Counted from the stretch's first letter, positions 17,370 through 26,489 are shown. The stretch: DNA of 64,000 nucleotides from Neobacillus rhizophilus (GCF_018343535.1 NZ_JAGYPF010000005.1:682001-746000); one strand, 5' to 3'. Notes: a model not told the origin generated them from the letters alone. Made by a program: numbers and translations.

Positions 17370-17948
17370 ATGAAATTTCGACTGGTCATGATATTATTAG
17401 TCATTTCTAGTATGCTGCTTGCAGCTTGCGGACAAAAGGAAATTAAGGATGCGCTAAACTGGGAGGTAGCCGACTTTTCTGCGGTGAACCAGGATAATAA
17501 AGCAGTTGGACTAAAGGATTTAAAGGGAAAGATTTGGATTGCTGATTTTATTTTTACAAGCTGTGCAGATGTTTGCCCACCGATGACTGCGAATATGACA
17601 AAACTTCAAAAAATGGTTAAGGATGAAGGGTTGAAGAATGTTGAATTTGTCTCTTTCAGTGTTGATCCCACTGTGGACACTCCTGAAGTACTGACTCGAT
17701 ATGCGAACCAATTTGGGGCAGATTTTTCAAATTGGACCTTTTTAACCGGATACTCTCAGCAGTTTATTGAAGGTTATGCAATGAAAACATTCAAGACGCT
17801 TGTGAAAAAACCTCAGAATGAAAATCAGGTCATCCATCAAACCTATGTCTATTTGGTAGGTCCAGATGGAAAAATAAAAAAATCATATAATTTATATAAA
17901 GATGTTCCGTTTGATGAAATGATTCAGGATATAAAAATTCTGCAATAG
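17370..17948 (+). CDS. ypmQ: SCO1/SenC family lipoprotein (YpmQ)
   Basis: 192 residues. Lipobox LAAC, then a thioredoxin-like domain with the copper/redox motif CADVC (Cys 65 and 69), the partner His in VIHQTYVYLV (about 155) and FVSFSVDPTVDTPEVL. SCO proteins deliver copper to the CuA centre of cytochrome c oxidase or act as thiol oxidoreductases. The ypmQ-ypmR-ypmS order is as in B. subtilis. Confidence 0.9.
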   Translation: MKFRLVMILLVISSMLLAACGQKEIKDALNWEVADFSAVNQDNKAVGLKDLKGKIWIADFIFTSCADVCPPMTANMTKLQKMVKDEGLKNVEFVSFSVDPTVDTPEVLTRYANQFGADFSNWTFLTGYSQQFIEGYAMKTFKTLVKKPQNENQVIHQTYVYLVGPDGKIKKSYNLYKDVPFDEMIQDIKILQ

Positions 17949-17974
17949 ACCGTTATACAGGTCTATTTTTTTCT
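17947..17974 (+). terminator. weak terminator after ypmQ
   Basis: Short stem AGACC/GGTCT with a 7-8 nt loop, then ATTTTTTT; it overlaps the stop codon. Confidence 0.6.
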
Positions 17975-18059
17975 GGGAATAGGATGGGTATTATAGATTT
18001 GTTTTGAATGAGTTTGGTCATGTTATAATAAAATTAGTTTAGAAGGCAGGTGAATGGGT

Positions 18060-18884
18060 ATGTATAAATTTTTCCCCCTTCTAATTCTCTCGGTATTGTT
18101 CCTGGGCTCTTGCAGCGGAACTGGGGAATGGGAATTACATCATGCAAAGCAAACGGCTGTACCGGTCTATGAGCCTGTACCTGCTGATTTTATTCCGCGC
18201 ACCTTAACAGTTCTCTCCGCAGGCGATTCCTTAACACAAGGTGTTGGCGACAGTACAGGTAAGGGCGGCTATTTGCCTTATTTAGAAACATTGCTGGAAA
18301 ATGAAAAAGGCATTAAGGATGTAGATTTCTATAACTTCGGGGTGAAGGGAAATCGGACCACTCAATTGCTGAAAAGGCTGAAGGCACCTGAAATAAAGCC
18401 TGTCTTAAAGAAGGCCGATTTGGTTATTCTGACTATTGGCGGCAACGATATCATGAAGGTGGTCAGGGACAATCTCTCAAATCTTGAATATTCCATTTTT
18501 ATGGATGAAAAGGAGAACTATCGTAAACATTTGATTCAGATAATAGAAACAATAGTCAAGGAAAATCCAAATGCATCTATTGTGTTGGTGGGTCTTTATA
18601 ATCCTTTTTCTAAGTGGTTTTCAGATATTGAGGAATTTGATCAGATTGTTTCCGAGTGGAACCAAGCAGGTCAATCGGTTATATCACAATATCCCAATGC
18701 TTACTTCGTTTCGATTGAAGATATATTTTTAAACAGCAGTGAAAACCTCCTATTCACTGATAATTTTCATCCAAATGATAAGGGCTATGAATTGATTGCC
18801 CAGCGGCTCAATGAAACAATGGAAGAACGGGTCTTGCCGGATTTGGACAGGAAGCCGTATATGGTTAGTACAGAGGAGAATTAG
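18060..18884 (+). CDS. ypmR: GDSL/SGNH-type lipase or esterase lipoprotein (YpmR)
   Basis: 274 residues from the ATG at 18060, six nt after AGGTGA; the ATG at 18054 abuts that box. Lipobox-like GSCSG near residue 17 suggests a lipoprotein. All four SGNH blocks are present: GDSLTQGVG (Ser about 57), NFGVKGN, TIGGND, and DNFHPND with the catalytic Asp and His. Probably an envelope-bound esterase; substrate unknown. ypmS starts 6 nt after its stop. Confidence 0.88.
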   Translation: MYKFFPLLILSVLFLGSCSGTGEWELHHAKQTAVPVYEPVPADFIPRTLTVLSAGDSLTQGVGDSTGKGGYLPYLETLLENEKGIKDVDFYNFGVKGNRTTQLLKRLKAPEIKPVLKKADLVILTIGGNDIMKVVRDNLSNLEYSIFMDEKENYRKHLIQIIETIVKENPNASIVLVGLYNPFSKWFSDIEEFDQIVSEWNQAGQSVISQYPNAYFVSIEDIFLNSSENLLFTDNFHPNDKGYELIAQRLNETMEERVLPDLDRKPYMVSTEEN

Positions 18885-18889
18885 ATTTT

Positions 18890-19474
18890 ATGAAAAACAA
18901 ATGGAAAGTTGGATTCCTAATCTTGGCGGGAATCAACCTTTTATTCGCGATTGTCCTGCTATCGCTTGTGTTGGGTACGGGCTCGGATGCGGATCAAAAA
19001 AGCACTCAAATGAAGGAAATAAAAGGTGACCACGTTTCCTTTCATGTGAACTCCAACAAATACGATTTGAATAAGCTAATTAATCATTATTTAAATGAGG
19101 AGTCTTCCGAATCCCCAATTGCTTATCGTGTTTTATTGGGAGACGAGGTGGAGTTGTATGGAAGTATTCCGGTTTTTAGTGAACAGGTTAAAATGAAATT
19201 GACATTTGAACCTGAAGCGCAAAAGAACGGGGATTTAGTTCTAAAGCAGAAATCCATGTCTGTTGGGAGTCTTCCTCTGCCCATTTCCTATGTTCTAAAG
19301 TTTATTGGAGATAATTATAAGCTTCCAGAAGGTGTTGAAATCAGACCGAATGACAAATTGATTAATGTCCATATGCAGCAATTAAGGCTGAAAAGTGATT
19401 TGAAAATTAAAGTGGACCAATTTGATTTAAAAAAGGACAAAATCGCCTTTACGATCTTAGTGCCAGTTGATTAG
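18890..19474 (+). CDS. ypmS: YpmS family membrane-anchored protein (DUF2140)
   Basis: 194 residues with one N-terminal membrane helix (VGFLILAGINLLFAIVLLSL) and an extracytoplasmic beta-rich domain (VSFHVNSNKYDLNKLINHYL, PLPISYVLKFIGDNYKLP). It matches the YpmS family, which always follows YpmR in Bacillus; the function is unknown but probably linked to that esterase. A perfect palindromic terminator follows. Confidence 0.82.
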   Translation: MKNKWKVGFLILAGINLLFAIVLLSLVLGTGSDADQKSTQMKEIKGDHVSFHVNSNKYDLNKLINHYLNEESSESPIAYRVLLGDEVELYGSIPVFSEQVKMKLTFEPEAQKNGDLVLKQKSMSVGSLPLPISYVLKFIGDNYKLPEGVEIRPNDKLINVHMQQLRLKSDLKIKVDQFDLKKDKIAFTILVPVD

Positions 19475-19512
19475 ACTTGTACGTGAGCAAAAGAGAATAG
19501 TGTGTTATTTTG

Positions 19513-19543
19513 CCGGGCCAGTTGAACTGGCCCGTTTTTTTTA
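19513..19543 (+). terminator. terminator after ypmS
   Basis: Perfect inverted repeat CGGGCCAGTT/AACTGGCCCG followed by eight T residues. Confidence 0.92.
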
Positions 19544-19622
19544 ATCAGCAAATTTCCTTTTTGAAGCAACATTTTGTATACTCATAACTAGCAAAGAATC
19601 TAAGAAGAACGGGGTTGAGAGC

Positions 19623-20159
19623 ATGGACAGTAAAGAACAATTGGCGACATTTGCCGGTGGTTGTTTTTGGTGTATGGTGAAACCGTTTGATGAGCTTCCT
19701 GGCATTAAGAGTGTCATTTCGGGTTATACTGGCGGTACGGTAGAAAATCCAACCTATCAGCAGGTTTGCTCTGATACAACTGGACATTATGAAGCGGTAC
19801 AAATTACCTTTGACCCGGAAACTTTTCCATATGAAAAATTGCTTGAATTATTTTGGCAGCAAATAGACCCAACGGACACCGGAGGCCAGTTTTATGACCG
19901 CGGTCAATCCTATCAAACCGCTATTTTTTACCATGATGAAGTACAAAAAAGACTTGCTGAGGAGTCAAAGCATGCCTTGGAAAAAAGCGGCCAGTTCAAT
20001 AAACCGATTGTCACACCAATATTGCCGGCAAAGGCTTTCTATCGTGCCGAAGAATATCATCAGCATTACTACAAGAAAAATCCTGCACATTATGAACGGT
20101 ATCATATCGGATCAGGCCGGGCCGGATTTATTCAACAGCACTGGGGAGATAAAAAATGA
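19623..20159 (+). CDS. msrA: peptide methionine sulfoxide reductase A
   Basis: 178 residues. Reduces the S-epimer of methionine sulfoxide. The catalytic motif GCFWC is near residue 14, and GYTGG, DPTDTGGQFYDRG and the YHQHYYKKNP block are intact. The gene overlaps msrB by 4 nt (ATGA), so both epimers are repaired from one transcript. GGGGTTGAG precedes the ATG. Confidence 0.96.
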   Translation: MDSKEQLATFAGGCFWCMVKPFDELPGIKSVISGYTGGTVENPTYQQVCSDTTGHYEAVQITFDPETFPYEKLLELFWQQIDPTDTGGQFYDRGQSYQTAIFYHDEVQKRLAEESKHALEKSGQFNKPIVTPILPAKAFYRAEEYHQHYYKKNPAHYERYHIGSGRAGFIQQHWGDKK

Positions 20160-20590
20160 CAAATCAAAACAAGGAAGAATTAAAGAAGAAACTGACGCCG
20201 ATGCAATTTGAAGTCACACAAAATAACGGCACTGAACCGCCGTTCAGAAATGAATACTGGAATGAAACGAGTGAAGGAATTTATGTCGATATTGTCTCCG
20301 GAAAGCCGTTGTTTAGTTCGCGTGATAAATTCGATGCAGGCTGCGGCTGGCCGAGCTTCACGAAGCCGATTGAAGAAGAGGAAATCGTTGAAAAGGAAGA
20401 TTTCAGTCACTTTATGATTCGCACAGAGGTACGGAGTAAATCAGCAGATTCACACCTCGGCCATGTCTTTCCCGACGGCCCGGAACCAACCGGACTAAGA
20501 TACTGCATCAACTCCGCCTCATTAAGGTTTGTTCCAAAGGAGAAGCTGGAAGAAGAGGGGTATGGAAAGTTTAAAAAGCTTTTCGATTAA
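20156..20590 (+). CDS. msrB: peptide methionine sulfoxide reductase B
   Basis: 144 residues. Reduces the R-epimer. CGWPSFTKPI, the SHLGHVFPDGP block and the catalytic Cys in RYCINSASLRF are present. The two CxxC zinc pairs found in many MsrB are absent, as in B. subtilis MsrB, so it is a zinc-free type. Translationally coupled to msrA. Confidence 0.96.
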   Translation: MTNQNKEELKKKLTPMQFEVTQNNGTEPPFRNEYWNETSEGIYVDIVSGKPLFSSRDKFDAGCGWPSFTKPIEEEEIVEKEDFSHFMIRTEVRSKSADSHLGHVFPDGPEPTGLRYCINSASLRFVPKEKLEEEGYGKFKKLFD

Positions 20591-20652
20591 AAAAAGCCGC
20601 GAATTTTGATAACAGGTTCCGTTACCTATCGCAAACATTAAAAATGTAAGCC

Positions 20653-20696
20653 AAAATGAGTGCCAATTTGCATATGAAATTGACACTCATTTTTTA
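20653..20696 (+). terminator. terminator of msrA-msrB
   Basis: AAAATGAGTG-CAATTT pairs with AAATTG-CACTCATTTT across GCATATG, followed by more T residues. Confidence 0.8.
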
Positions 20697-20758
20697 TTGG
20701 TATAAAGCCATTTGGGTGGAAATCACATAAAAATTTGTATAGGGAAATGCACCTTAAT

Positions 20759-20792
20759 TTGTCGGAGTACAATGGCTGTTGTACCCCGACAA
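20759..20792. repeat. isolated long hairpin in the msrB-DUF502 gap
   Basis: TTGTCGG and GTACAA arms pair with TTGTAC and CCGACAA with a one-base mismatch around a 6-nt loop. It is not close to any gene start and has only a short T-run after it. Confidence 0.5.
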
Positions 20793-20886
20793 TTTTGCCC
20801 TCAATTTGATATACATTTTATCTTACAAAAAGCGCTTAGAAACATAAGAAATCCTATCCTTAATTGAATAACCAGTGATATTTAAA

Positions 20887-21073
20887 ATAAGCGGAGATTT
20901 TCCCGTTATATGCAGAATGGAGCTCGTTTAGGGGGAAATAAGGGGAGGTTTTCCGCTTAAGCACAGAAAAATCCCCAATTTTTATGTTACTTGAGTCAAT
21001 AGGGGGAATTTTTCCTCTTATTTAGGCTATTTTTAAGCTTATTTACAAATTAAGAGGAATTTCTCCCTCTATT
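20887..21073. repeat. four-palindrome intergenic array (locus A)
   Basis: Four degenerate copies of a roughly 23-nt palindrome, consensus ATAAGCGGAAATTTTCCGCTTAT, start near 20887, 20938, 20999 and 21050 (steps 51, 61, 51). The same arrangement recurs at 48858-49044. The rest of the 710-bp gap (20591-21300) holds two terminators and one hairpin and no credible gene. Confidence 0.65.
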
Positions 21074-21159
21074 TTTCAAATTGTGGCTTAACCTTCCCCC
21101 TAACTGAGAAGAGCGGACCCTTACTAACCCAGATAAGGGAATCAGCATCTTTTACAACC

Positions 21160-21193
21160 AAAAAGGCTCAGTGAACAGAGCCTTTTTATTTTT
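21160..21193. terminator. bidirectional terminator before the DUF502 gene end
   Basis: AAAAAGGCTC/GAGCCTTTTT stem with an 8-nt loop, A-rich on one side and T-rich on the other. Confidence 0.75.
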
Positions 21194-21300
21194 AATTGCA
21201 AAAACAGATACAAGAAGCAGTACAAATTGGGTTACATTTTCAATTGCAATTTCGAGTTTTGTGATAGGAAACGGAACCCCTTAGAATTTTGAGCGGCTTT

Positions 21301-21900
21301 TTAAATTGAGCTTTTTTCCTTATGCTTTGAACTAGACGTCATCCCACCTGACAGGATAAATTTCATGGCATCCTCCGGTTTCACATCAATAATTTCAATC
21401 TGCTCCTTCGGAATTAGAAAGGTAAAGCCTGCCACCTGAAAGGTCTGTGGAATATATACAGCCGCATGATCCTTTAATGGACTATAAAAATCCTCTAACT
21501 GCTCGGATGTAATGAACCCCATGCTTTTCATCCCGGTTCCAGGAATGACAACCAAAGCCACCTTGGAAAAAGATTTCTTATCCCCCAAAAAGGATTGTAT
21601 AGTGTCCTTTATGACTGAATAAATCGTTTTTACTACAGGGATTTTTTCCAGCAGCCGATCAATTAGCCGGATGATTTTTCCTGAAATGTACTTTGTCGAT
21701 AGCCAGCCCAACAGGGTAATCAGGATAATGGTCGTCAACAAGCCGATGCCTGGTATATAATCTTCCTTTAAGTACGGACGTAACCGGTCACCAAGCAGCC
21801 CATCCAAAAATAAAAACGTTTTGTATATTACATATATGACCAGTATAATTGGAACAATCGTCAAAATCCCGTTAATAAAACTCTTTAAAATAGATTTCAT
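21301..21900 (-). CDS. DUF502 family membrane protein
   Basis: 199 residues. Two N-terminal membrane spans (ILTIVPIILVIYVIYKTFLFL and GIGLLTTIILITLLGWLS) flank GLLGDRLRPYL, followed by the family signature IPVVKTIYSVIKDTIQSFLG and the cytoplasmic segment VALVVIPGTGMKSMGFIT. This is the DUF502 pattern; function unknown. Single gene transcribed leftward; its own start has no strong RBS. Confidence 0.85.
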   Translation of the reverse strand: MKSILKSFINGILTIVPIILVIYVIYKTFLFLDGLLGDRLRPYLKEDYIPGIGLLTTIILITLLGWLSTKYISGKIIRLIDRLLEKIPVVKTIYSVIKDTIQSFLGDKKSFSKVALVVIPGTGMKSMGFITSEQLEDFYSPLKDHAAVYIPQTFQVAGFTFLIPKEQIEIIDVKPEDAMKFILSGGMTSSSKHKEKSSI

Positions 21901-22020
21901 TTCATTTCACCTGCCAAACTAATATCGTCTTTCATAATATAGGCGAATGCACATACAGGTCAAGCACCTACTACATAAAGTAATCTTGAAAAGATACAAT
22001 TTTTAGAGGAGTGAATGCGA

Positions 22021-22185
22021 ATGTATGGCGGATATGGTGGTTTTGATGGCTGCTGTGGTGGCTATGGCGGAGGATTCGGCTATGGGGGCTATGGCGGAGG
22101 ATTCGGATTTGGATATGGCGGCTTTGCGCTAATTGTCGTGTTGTTTATTCTCTTGATTATTATTGGCGCAAGCTGGGCCTACTAA
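22021..22185 (+). CDS. YjcZ family sporulation-associated peptide
   Basis: 54 residues. The N-terminal two-thirds are Gly/Tyr/Phe repeats (MYGGYGGFDGCCGGYGGGFG) and the C-terminal third is a membrane helix (FALIVVLFILLIIIGASWAY), the YjcZ-type layout. AGGAG precedes the ATG. A -10-like CATAATATA near 21936 resembles the sigma-K consensus, but its -35 is not correctly spaced. Confidence 0.85.
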   Translation: MYGGYGGFDGCCGGYGGGFGYGGYGGGFGFGYGGFALIVVLFILLIIIGASWAY

Positions 22186-22190
22186 AAAGT

Positions 22191-22230
22191 GCGGCTGACT
22201 CCTAAACCGGGGTCAGCCGTTTTCATTTTT
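22191..22230. terminator. bidirectional terminator between yjcZ-like gene and ktr
   Basis: CGGCTGACTCC/GGGGTCAGCCG stem, TTTTCATTTTTT following; it adjoins the stop of the leftward potassium channel gene. Confidence 0.88.
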
Positions 22231-23592
22231 TTATCCGATGATAACCTTTTCCTTCGGATAATGGAACGTTTCTTTCCTTCCCTTGCCTCTTAACATCAAC
22301 AAGCAGGTAACAATTCCAATCCTTCCGATAAACATTAATATCATGATCAGTATTTTACCGAAGGTTGTCAAATTTGAAGTTAATCCCAGCGATAAACCGT
22401 TTGTCCCGAAGGCAGAAGTGACCTCAACAATAATCGGTATCAAGGTGCTTTTCTCAGTAATGGATAGGAGGATAATCGAAAGTAAACACAAGCAAGCTGC
22501 TGTTGTCATCACAATAAACGATTTAATGACATCGTCGTGATTTAATTCCCTTTTAAATATTTTTACAGACCCTTTTCCTTGAGCATAAAAGATAATCGTT
22601 AAAACAACAATGGCAAAGGTAGTTGTCCTGACTCCTCCACTGGCACTGCTCGGCGAACCGCCGATAAACATTAACAGGGACATAAATAGCTGATTACTCT
22701 GAGTTAATTCACTGAAATCTAAGGTTGCAAGCCCTGCACTTTTGGTAGTAACGGAGTGGAAAAAGGAATAAAAAAGGATTTGGTGCCAATTTTTATCAGC
22801 AAAAAAATGATGAATGTCCAAAAGAAAAATAAAGATTCCTCCGAGCAAAGTAAGGATGATAAAGGTTACAGTTGTCAATTTCGTAAATAGGGTAAAGTGG
22901 AATCTTTTTTTACTCTTTAAGGATAAAAAGAAATCAAGCATCTCTACTATTACAGGAAATCCAATTGCTCCAAGTACAATTAAAAGCGCGACCATGAATT
23001 GGACAAAATAGTCTTGATAATAAGGAATAAGAGAAGCTCCCGTAATATCAAAGCCAGCATTGGTCGTTGCGCTGATTGAGATAAAAAATCCATGTTTAAA
23101 AGCAGATAATACCTCATCATAGTATTTGAGTAAATGAATTCCCAAAACAATTCCGCCGATAAATTCGATGGAAATGATAAAGATAAAAATCCGCTTTGCC
23201 AGATGGACCAAGCCAGAAAGGTTTGATTGATTGTTGTCAATCATAATCAATTGCCTTTCCTTTAACCCCACTTTTTTTCCCAGCATCACCCAAAGAAATG
23301 TACTTAGAGACATGATTCCGAGCCCTCCTAGTTGGAGAATGATGCAAAGGAGAACAATCCCGAAATTATTGAACGTATCCTTTAAGGAAATAACGCTTAA
23401 CCCGGTTACGCTGACGGCGCTAACGGCCGTAAACATGGCATCGATAAAGCTAATTTTTACATTTGGAAGGTGCGCGAAAGGTAATTTTAATAAAAGCGTC
23501 GAAATAATTAGTGCAGATAAATAAAAGATAAAAATTAATTGAAATGTCGAAAGTTCCCTCGTCTTCGACTGTAGCTTCTTTATAGAGTCCAT
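22231..23592 (-). CDS. Ktr-type potassium uptake channel subunit (KtrB/KtrD)
   Basis: 453 residues. TrkH/Ktr superfamily with four pore-loop repeats visible as VSVTGLS, TTNAGFD, TTKSAGL and FGTNGLS, each supplying one selectivity-filter turn, and about eight membrane helices. KtrB/D needs a cytosolic KtrA/C (RCK) partner, which is not in this window, so this is more like the orphan KtrD arrangement. No c-di-AMP riboswitch was seen upstream. Confidence 0.9.
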   Translation of the reverse strand: MDSIKKLQSKTRELSTFQLIFIFYLSALIISTLLLKLPFAHLPNVKISFIDAMFTAVSAVSVTGLSVISLKDTFNNFGIVLLCIILQLGGLGIMSLSTFLWVMLGKKVGLKERQLIMIDNNQSNLSGLVHLAKRIFIFIISIEFIGGIVLGIHLLKYYDEVLSAFKHGFFISISATTNAGFDITGASLIPYYQDYFVQFMVALLIVLGAIGFPVIVEMLDFFLSLKSKKRFHFTLFTKLTTVTFIILTLLGGIFIFLLDIHHFFADKNWHQILFYSFFHSVTTKSAGLATLDFSELTQSNQLFMSLLMFIGGSPSSASGGVRTTTFAIVVLTIIFYAQGKGSVKIFKRELNHDDVIKSFIVMTTAACLCLLSIILLSITEKSTLIPIIVEVTSAFGTNGLSLGLTSNLTTFGKILIMILMFIGRIGIVTCLLMLRGKGRKETFHYPKEKVIIG

Positions 23593-23679
23593 TTAAATTC
23601 ATTCCTTATATAATCTCCCTGTTATTCTATAATAAGCTTTGCAAATTGTAAAAGGCCGGAAAGAAACAAAATGGTGAAT

Positions 23680-23687
23680 CATACAAT
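23680..23687 (+). promoter_or_regulatory. possible sigma-E -10 element for the yodT operon
   Basis: CATACAAT matches the sigma-E -10 consensus CATACAMT, 66 nt before yodT, whose B. subtilis operon is sigma-E dependent. The expected -35 position (about 23658-23667) is a poor match. Confidence 0.35.
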
Positions 23688-23753
23688 TTCAATAAGGAAA
23701 TGAATCTATTAGCTTCTTAATTTTGCATTATGCAGAGGGAAGTGGTTTATAGG

Positions 23754-25097
23754 GTGGAACAGTCGTATTTAATTAAGCCCATGCTTGATGGGTCATACCC
23801 CGTCATCGATTATGGAAAAGGCGTCTATTTATATGACAAGAACGGAAAGAAGTACTTAGATGCCGCTTCTGGGGCTGTCACAGCCAATATCGGTCATGGA
23901 GAAAAAGAGATTATTAAGGCGATGGAAGAGCAGGCCCAAAAGGTCTCGTTCGTGTACCGCTCGCAGTTTACCAGTGAAGCAGCTGAAAAACTGGCTGAAA
24001 AGATCGCTAAGCTGCTGCCGGGAGATTTAAATTGGAGCTTTTTCGTTAACAGCGGTTCCGAAGCCACAGAAACTGCCATGAAAATGGCAATTCAATATTG
24101 GCAGGAAAAAGGAATAACCACGAAACACAAGATTTTATCCAGATGGGTCAGTTACCATGGGATTACTTTGGGAGCGCTTTCGATGTCAGGTCATCCAGGA
24201 AGAAGGGCAAGATTTGTTCCACTTTTAGAGGAGTTTCCAGTCATCCATCCCCCTTATTGTTACCGCTGTCCATACCATCTTGAAGCACCTGCCTGCCAAT
24301 ATCTTTGCGCCCGTGAGCTAGAAACTGCTATCAACAGAATCGGGGCAGATAATGTTGCCGCCTTTATCGTAGAGCCAGTCATTGGTGCTGCAGGCGGAGC
24401 CATTTCCCCGCCAAAGGATTATTTAAAAACGATAAAGAAAATTTGTGATGACCATGACATTCTGTTAATTGCAGACGAAGTAATGACAGGAGCTGGCCGG
24501 ACTGGAGCGATGCTCGCATCTGAGCTATGGGGTGTCATTCCAGATATTGTCGCCTTAGGAAAGGGACTTGGAGCGGGATATGCACCGATTGCCGCTGCTA
24601 TTGCCACCGATAAAGTCATCGAGCCAATTCTGGCCGGCTCCAAAGTGGTCATGAGTGGTCATACATTAAGTGCCAATCCACAAAGCTGTGCTGCCGCTTT
24701 AGCAGTCCTTGAATATTTGGAAAAAAATCAGATTATGAAAACAGTTGAAGGTAAGGGTGAGTTTTTACGAAAGGAACTTGAAAAACTAAAGAGCCAATTT
24801 TGGTTTATAGGGGATGTCAGAGGGATAGGCCTTCTACTCGGAATTGAATTTGTCAAGGACCAAACATCAAGAAGACCGTTTCCTAGAAATGCGCAAGTTA
24901 CGCAAAGAATGGTGGAGCTTGCCAAGGAAAAAGGGCTTATCGTATATCCAGCAGGTGCGGGAATAGATGGGGTAAATGGTGACTCGATTATAATCTCACC
25001 TCCATTAACTATTACCGAAGTAGAAATGAATGAATTAATTTACTTATTAAAGGAAGCATTTTCAGTCTTTTCAAAGGAAATCAATTTATCGGAATGA
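23754..25097 (+). CDS. yodT: class III PLP aminotransferase (YodT-like, beta-lysine pathway)
   Basis: About 447 residues from GTG 23754 (MEQSYLIKPM, the usual family start); ATG 23730 is an alternative without RBS. Fold type I aminotransferase: NSGSEATETAMKMA binds PLP phosphate, IADEVMTGAGRTG holds the PLP aspartate, and the Schiff-base lysine is Lys 270 in ALGKGLGAGYAP. A Cys-rich loop (YCYRCPYHLEAPACQYLC) is present. With its neighbours it probably transaminates acetylated beta-lysine or a derivative; this assignment rests on context. First gene of the cluster. Confidence 0.85.
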   Translation: MEQSYLIKPMLDGSYPVIDYGKGVYLYDKNGKKYLDAASGAVTANIGHGEKEIIKAMEEQAQKVSFVYRSQFTSEAAEKLAEKIAKLLPGDLNWSFFVNSGSEATETAMKMAIQYWQEKGITTKHKILSRWVSYHGITLGALSMSGHPGRRARFVPLLEEFPVIHPPYCYRCPYHLEAPACQYLCARELETAINRIGADNVAAFIVEPVIGAAGGAISPPKDYLKTIKKICDDHDILLIADEVMTGAGRTGAMLASELWGVIPDIVALGKGLGAGYAPIAAAIATDKVIEPILAGSKVVMSGHTLSANPQSCAAALAVLEYLEKNQIMKTVEGKGEFLRKELEKLKSQFWFIGDVRGIGLLLGIEFVKDQTSRRPFPRNAQVTQRMVELAKEKGLIVYPAGAGIDGVNGDSIIISPPLTITEVEMNELIYLLKEAFSVFSKEINLSE

Positions 25098-25114
25098 CTG
25101 GGTGGTGTAAAAGG

Positions 25115-25807
25115 ATGGAAAACCCATTTGGGAAAATCGCAACCTTGGAGAAGGCCATGGAGTTTTTTCATGACGGAATGACGTTAATGTTTGGCGGCTT
25201 TGGCGGTGTAGGGACTCCGCCGGGTTTAATCGATGGGATTCTCGAAAAAGGAATTCGCAATTTGACACTAATCGGAAATGACACTGGTTTTCCCCATATT
25301 GGAATCGGAAAATTGGTCAGCCAGGAAAGGGCGAAAAAAGTGATTGCCTCTCATATAGGGTCAAATCCATTTGCCGGTCAGTTCATGCATGAGGGAAAGC
25401 TCGAGGTGGAGTTTTCCCCACAAGGCATTCTAGCTGAGAGAATTCGTGCGGGTGGTGTGGGACTCCCTGGAATTTTATCCGATATCGGCAAGGACATTGA
25501 GCTGGTAGCGGGAGATAAACAGAGGGTCGTGCTGAACGGTAAAGAATATTTAGTTGAGGAAGCATTAACAGCGGAGGTTTCCATCGTATTTGCGAAAAAG
25601 GCTGATGAATATGGAAATTTAATTTATGACAAGAGTGCCCGCAATACCAATCCGCTTGTGGCCATGGCAGGTACAATCACGATTGCCGAAGTAGAAGAAA
25701 TTGTTCCCCTCGGCACTCTTGATGCGGAAGAAATTATTACACCCGGAGTATTCGTGGATTACATCATTCCAACTAAAGGGGTGAACTGGAAATGGGCATG
25801 GGAGTAG
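25115..25807 (+). CDS. yodS: 3-oxoacid-type CoA-transferase, subunit A (YodS-like)
   Basis: 230 residues from ATG 25115, after GGTGG. Alpha subunit of a family I CoA-transferase: GMTLMFGGFGGVGTPPGLIDG is the nucleotide/CoA-binding start and GTLDAEEIITPGVFVDYI the end. Pairs with the next gene, which overlaps it by 16 nt. In the yodT-P cluster it would activate the 3-oxo product of the aminotransferase step with CoA; that substrate is inferred. Confidence 0.88.
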   Translation: MENPFGKIATLEKAMEFFHDGMTLMFGGFGGVGTPPGLIDGILEKGIRNLTLIGNDTGFPHIGIGKLVSQERAKKVIASHIGSNPFAGQFMHEGKLEVEFSPQGILAERIRAGGVGLPGILSDIGKDIELVAGDKQRVVLNGKEYLVEEALTAEVSIVFAKKADEYGNLIYDKSARNTNPLVAMAGTITIAEVEEIVPLGTLDAEEIITPGVFVDYIIPTKGVNWKWAWE

Positions 25808-26457
25808 ATATACGTAATAAACTAGCGAAACGTGCCGCCGAAGAAATTCAAAATGGGATGGTAGTGAATCTTGGTATCGGCATCCCTTCCCTCGTTCCTA
25901 ATCACCTCAAGAAAGGGGTAAACGTTATTTTTCATGCGGAAAATGGCATTACTGGAATGGGTCAAAGTCCGATAAAAGGTGAGGAGGACAAAAACCTTTG
26001 CAATGCAGGGGGATTTCCTGTCACGTTAAACATCGGCGGTTCCTATTGTGATAGTGCGGTTTCGTTTGGCATGATCCGCAGCGGCAAAATAGATATCACG
26101 ATTTTAGGCTCCCTTCAGGTAAGCCAGAAGGGAGATTTAGCGAACTGGATTGTACCTGGAAAGAAGGTCCCGGGGATGGGCGGGGCAATGGAGCTTGCCC
26201 AAAAGGCAAAGAAAGTTATTGTCCTGATGAACCACTGTGATAAACATGGCCGCTCAAAAATCGTCAAGGAGTGTACGATGCCCCTTACTTCCAGGGAATG
26301 TGTGGATTTGATTATTACGGAATTAGCAGTTTTTCAAGTGACAGAAGAAGGACTGCTATTAACAGAAATATTTGCCCAAGGTAATCTTGAAGATGTAGTC
26401 AATAAAACCCAATGTGAATTTGCTATTAGTGAAAATTTGAAAGAAATCCCCTATTAA
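25792..26457 (+). CDS. yodR: 3-oxoacid-type CoA-transferase, subunit B (YodR-like)
   Basis: 221 residues. Beta subunit carrying the catalytic glutamate, Glu 50 in FHAENGITGMG, that forms the CoA thioester, plus NLGIGIPSLVP and the VPGKKVPGMGGAMEL glycine-rich block. The start lies inside the end of the A subunit, giving 1:1 synthesis. Confidence 0.9.
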   Translation: MGMGVDIRNKLAKRAAEEIQNGMVVNLGIGIPSLVPNHLKKGVNVIFHAENGITGMGQSPIKGEEDKNLCNAGGFPVTLNIGGSYCDSAVSFGMIRSGKIDITILGSLQVSQKGDLANWIVPGKKVPGMGGAMELAQKAKKVIVLMNHCDKHGRSKIVKECTMPLTSRECVDLIITELAVFQVTEEGLLLTEIFAQGNLEDVVNKTQCEFAISENLKEIPY

Positions 26458-26489
26458 ATGCAGCATAGTTAATAAAGGGAGTGGTGCAG

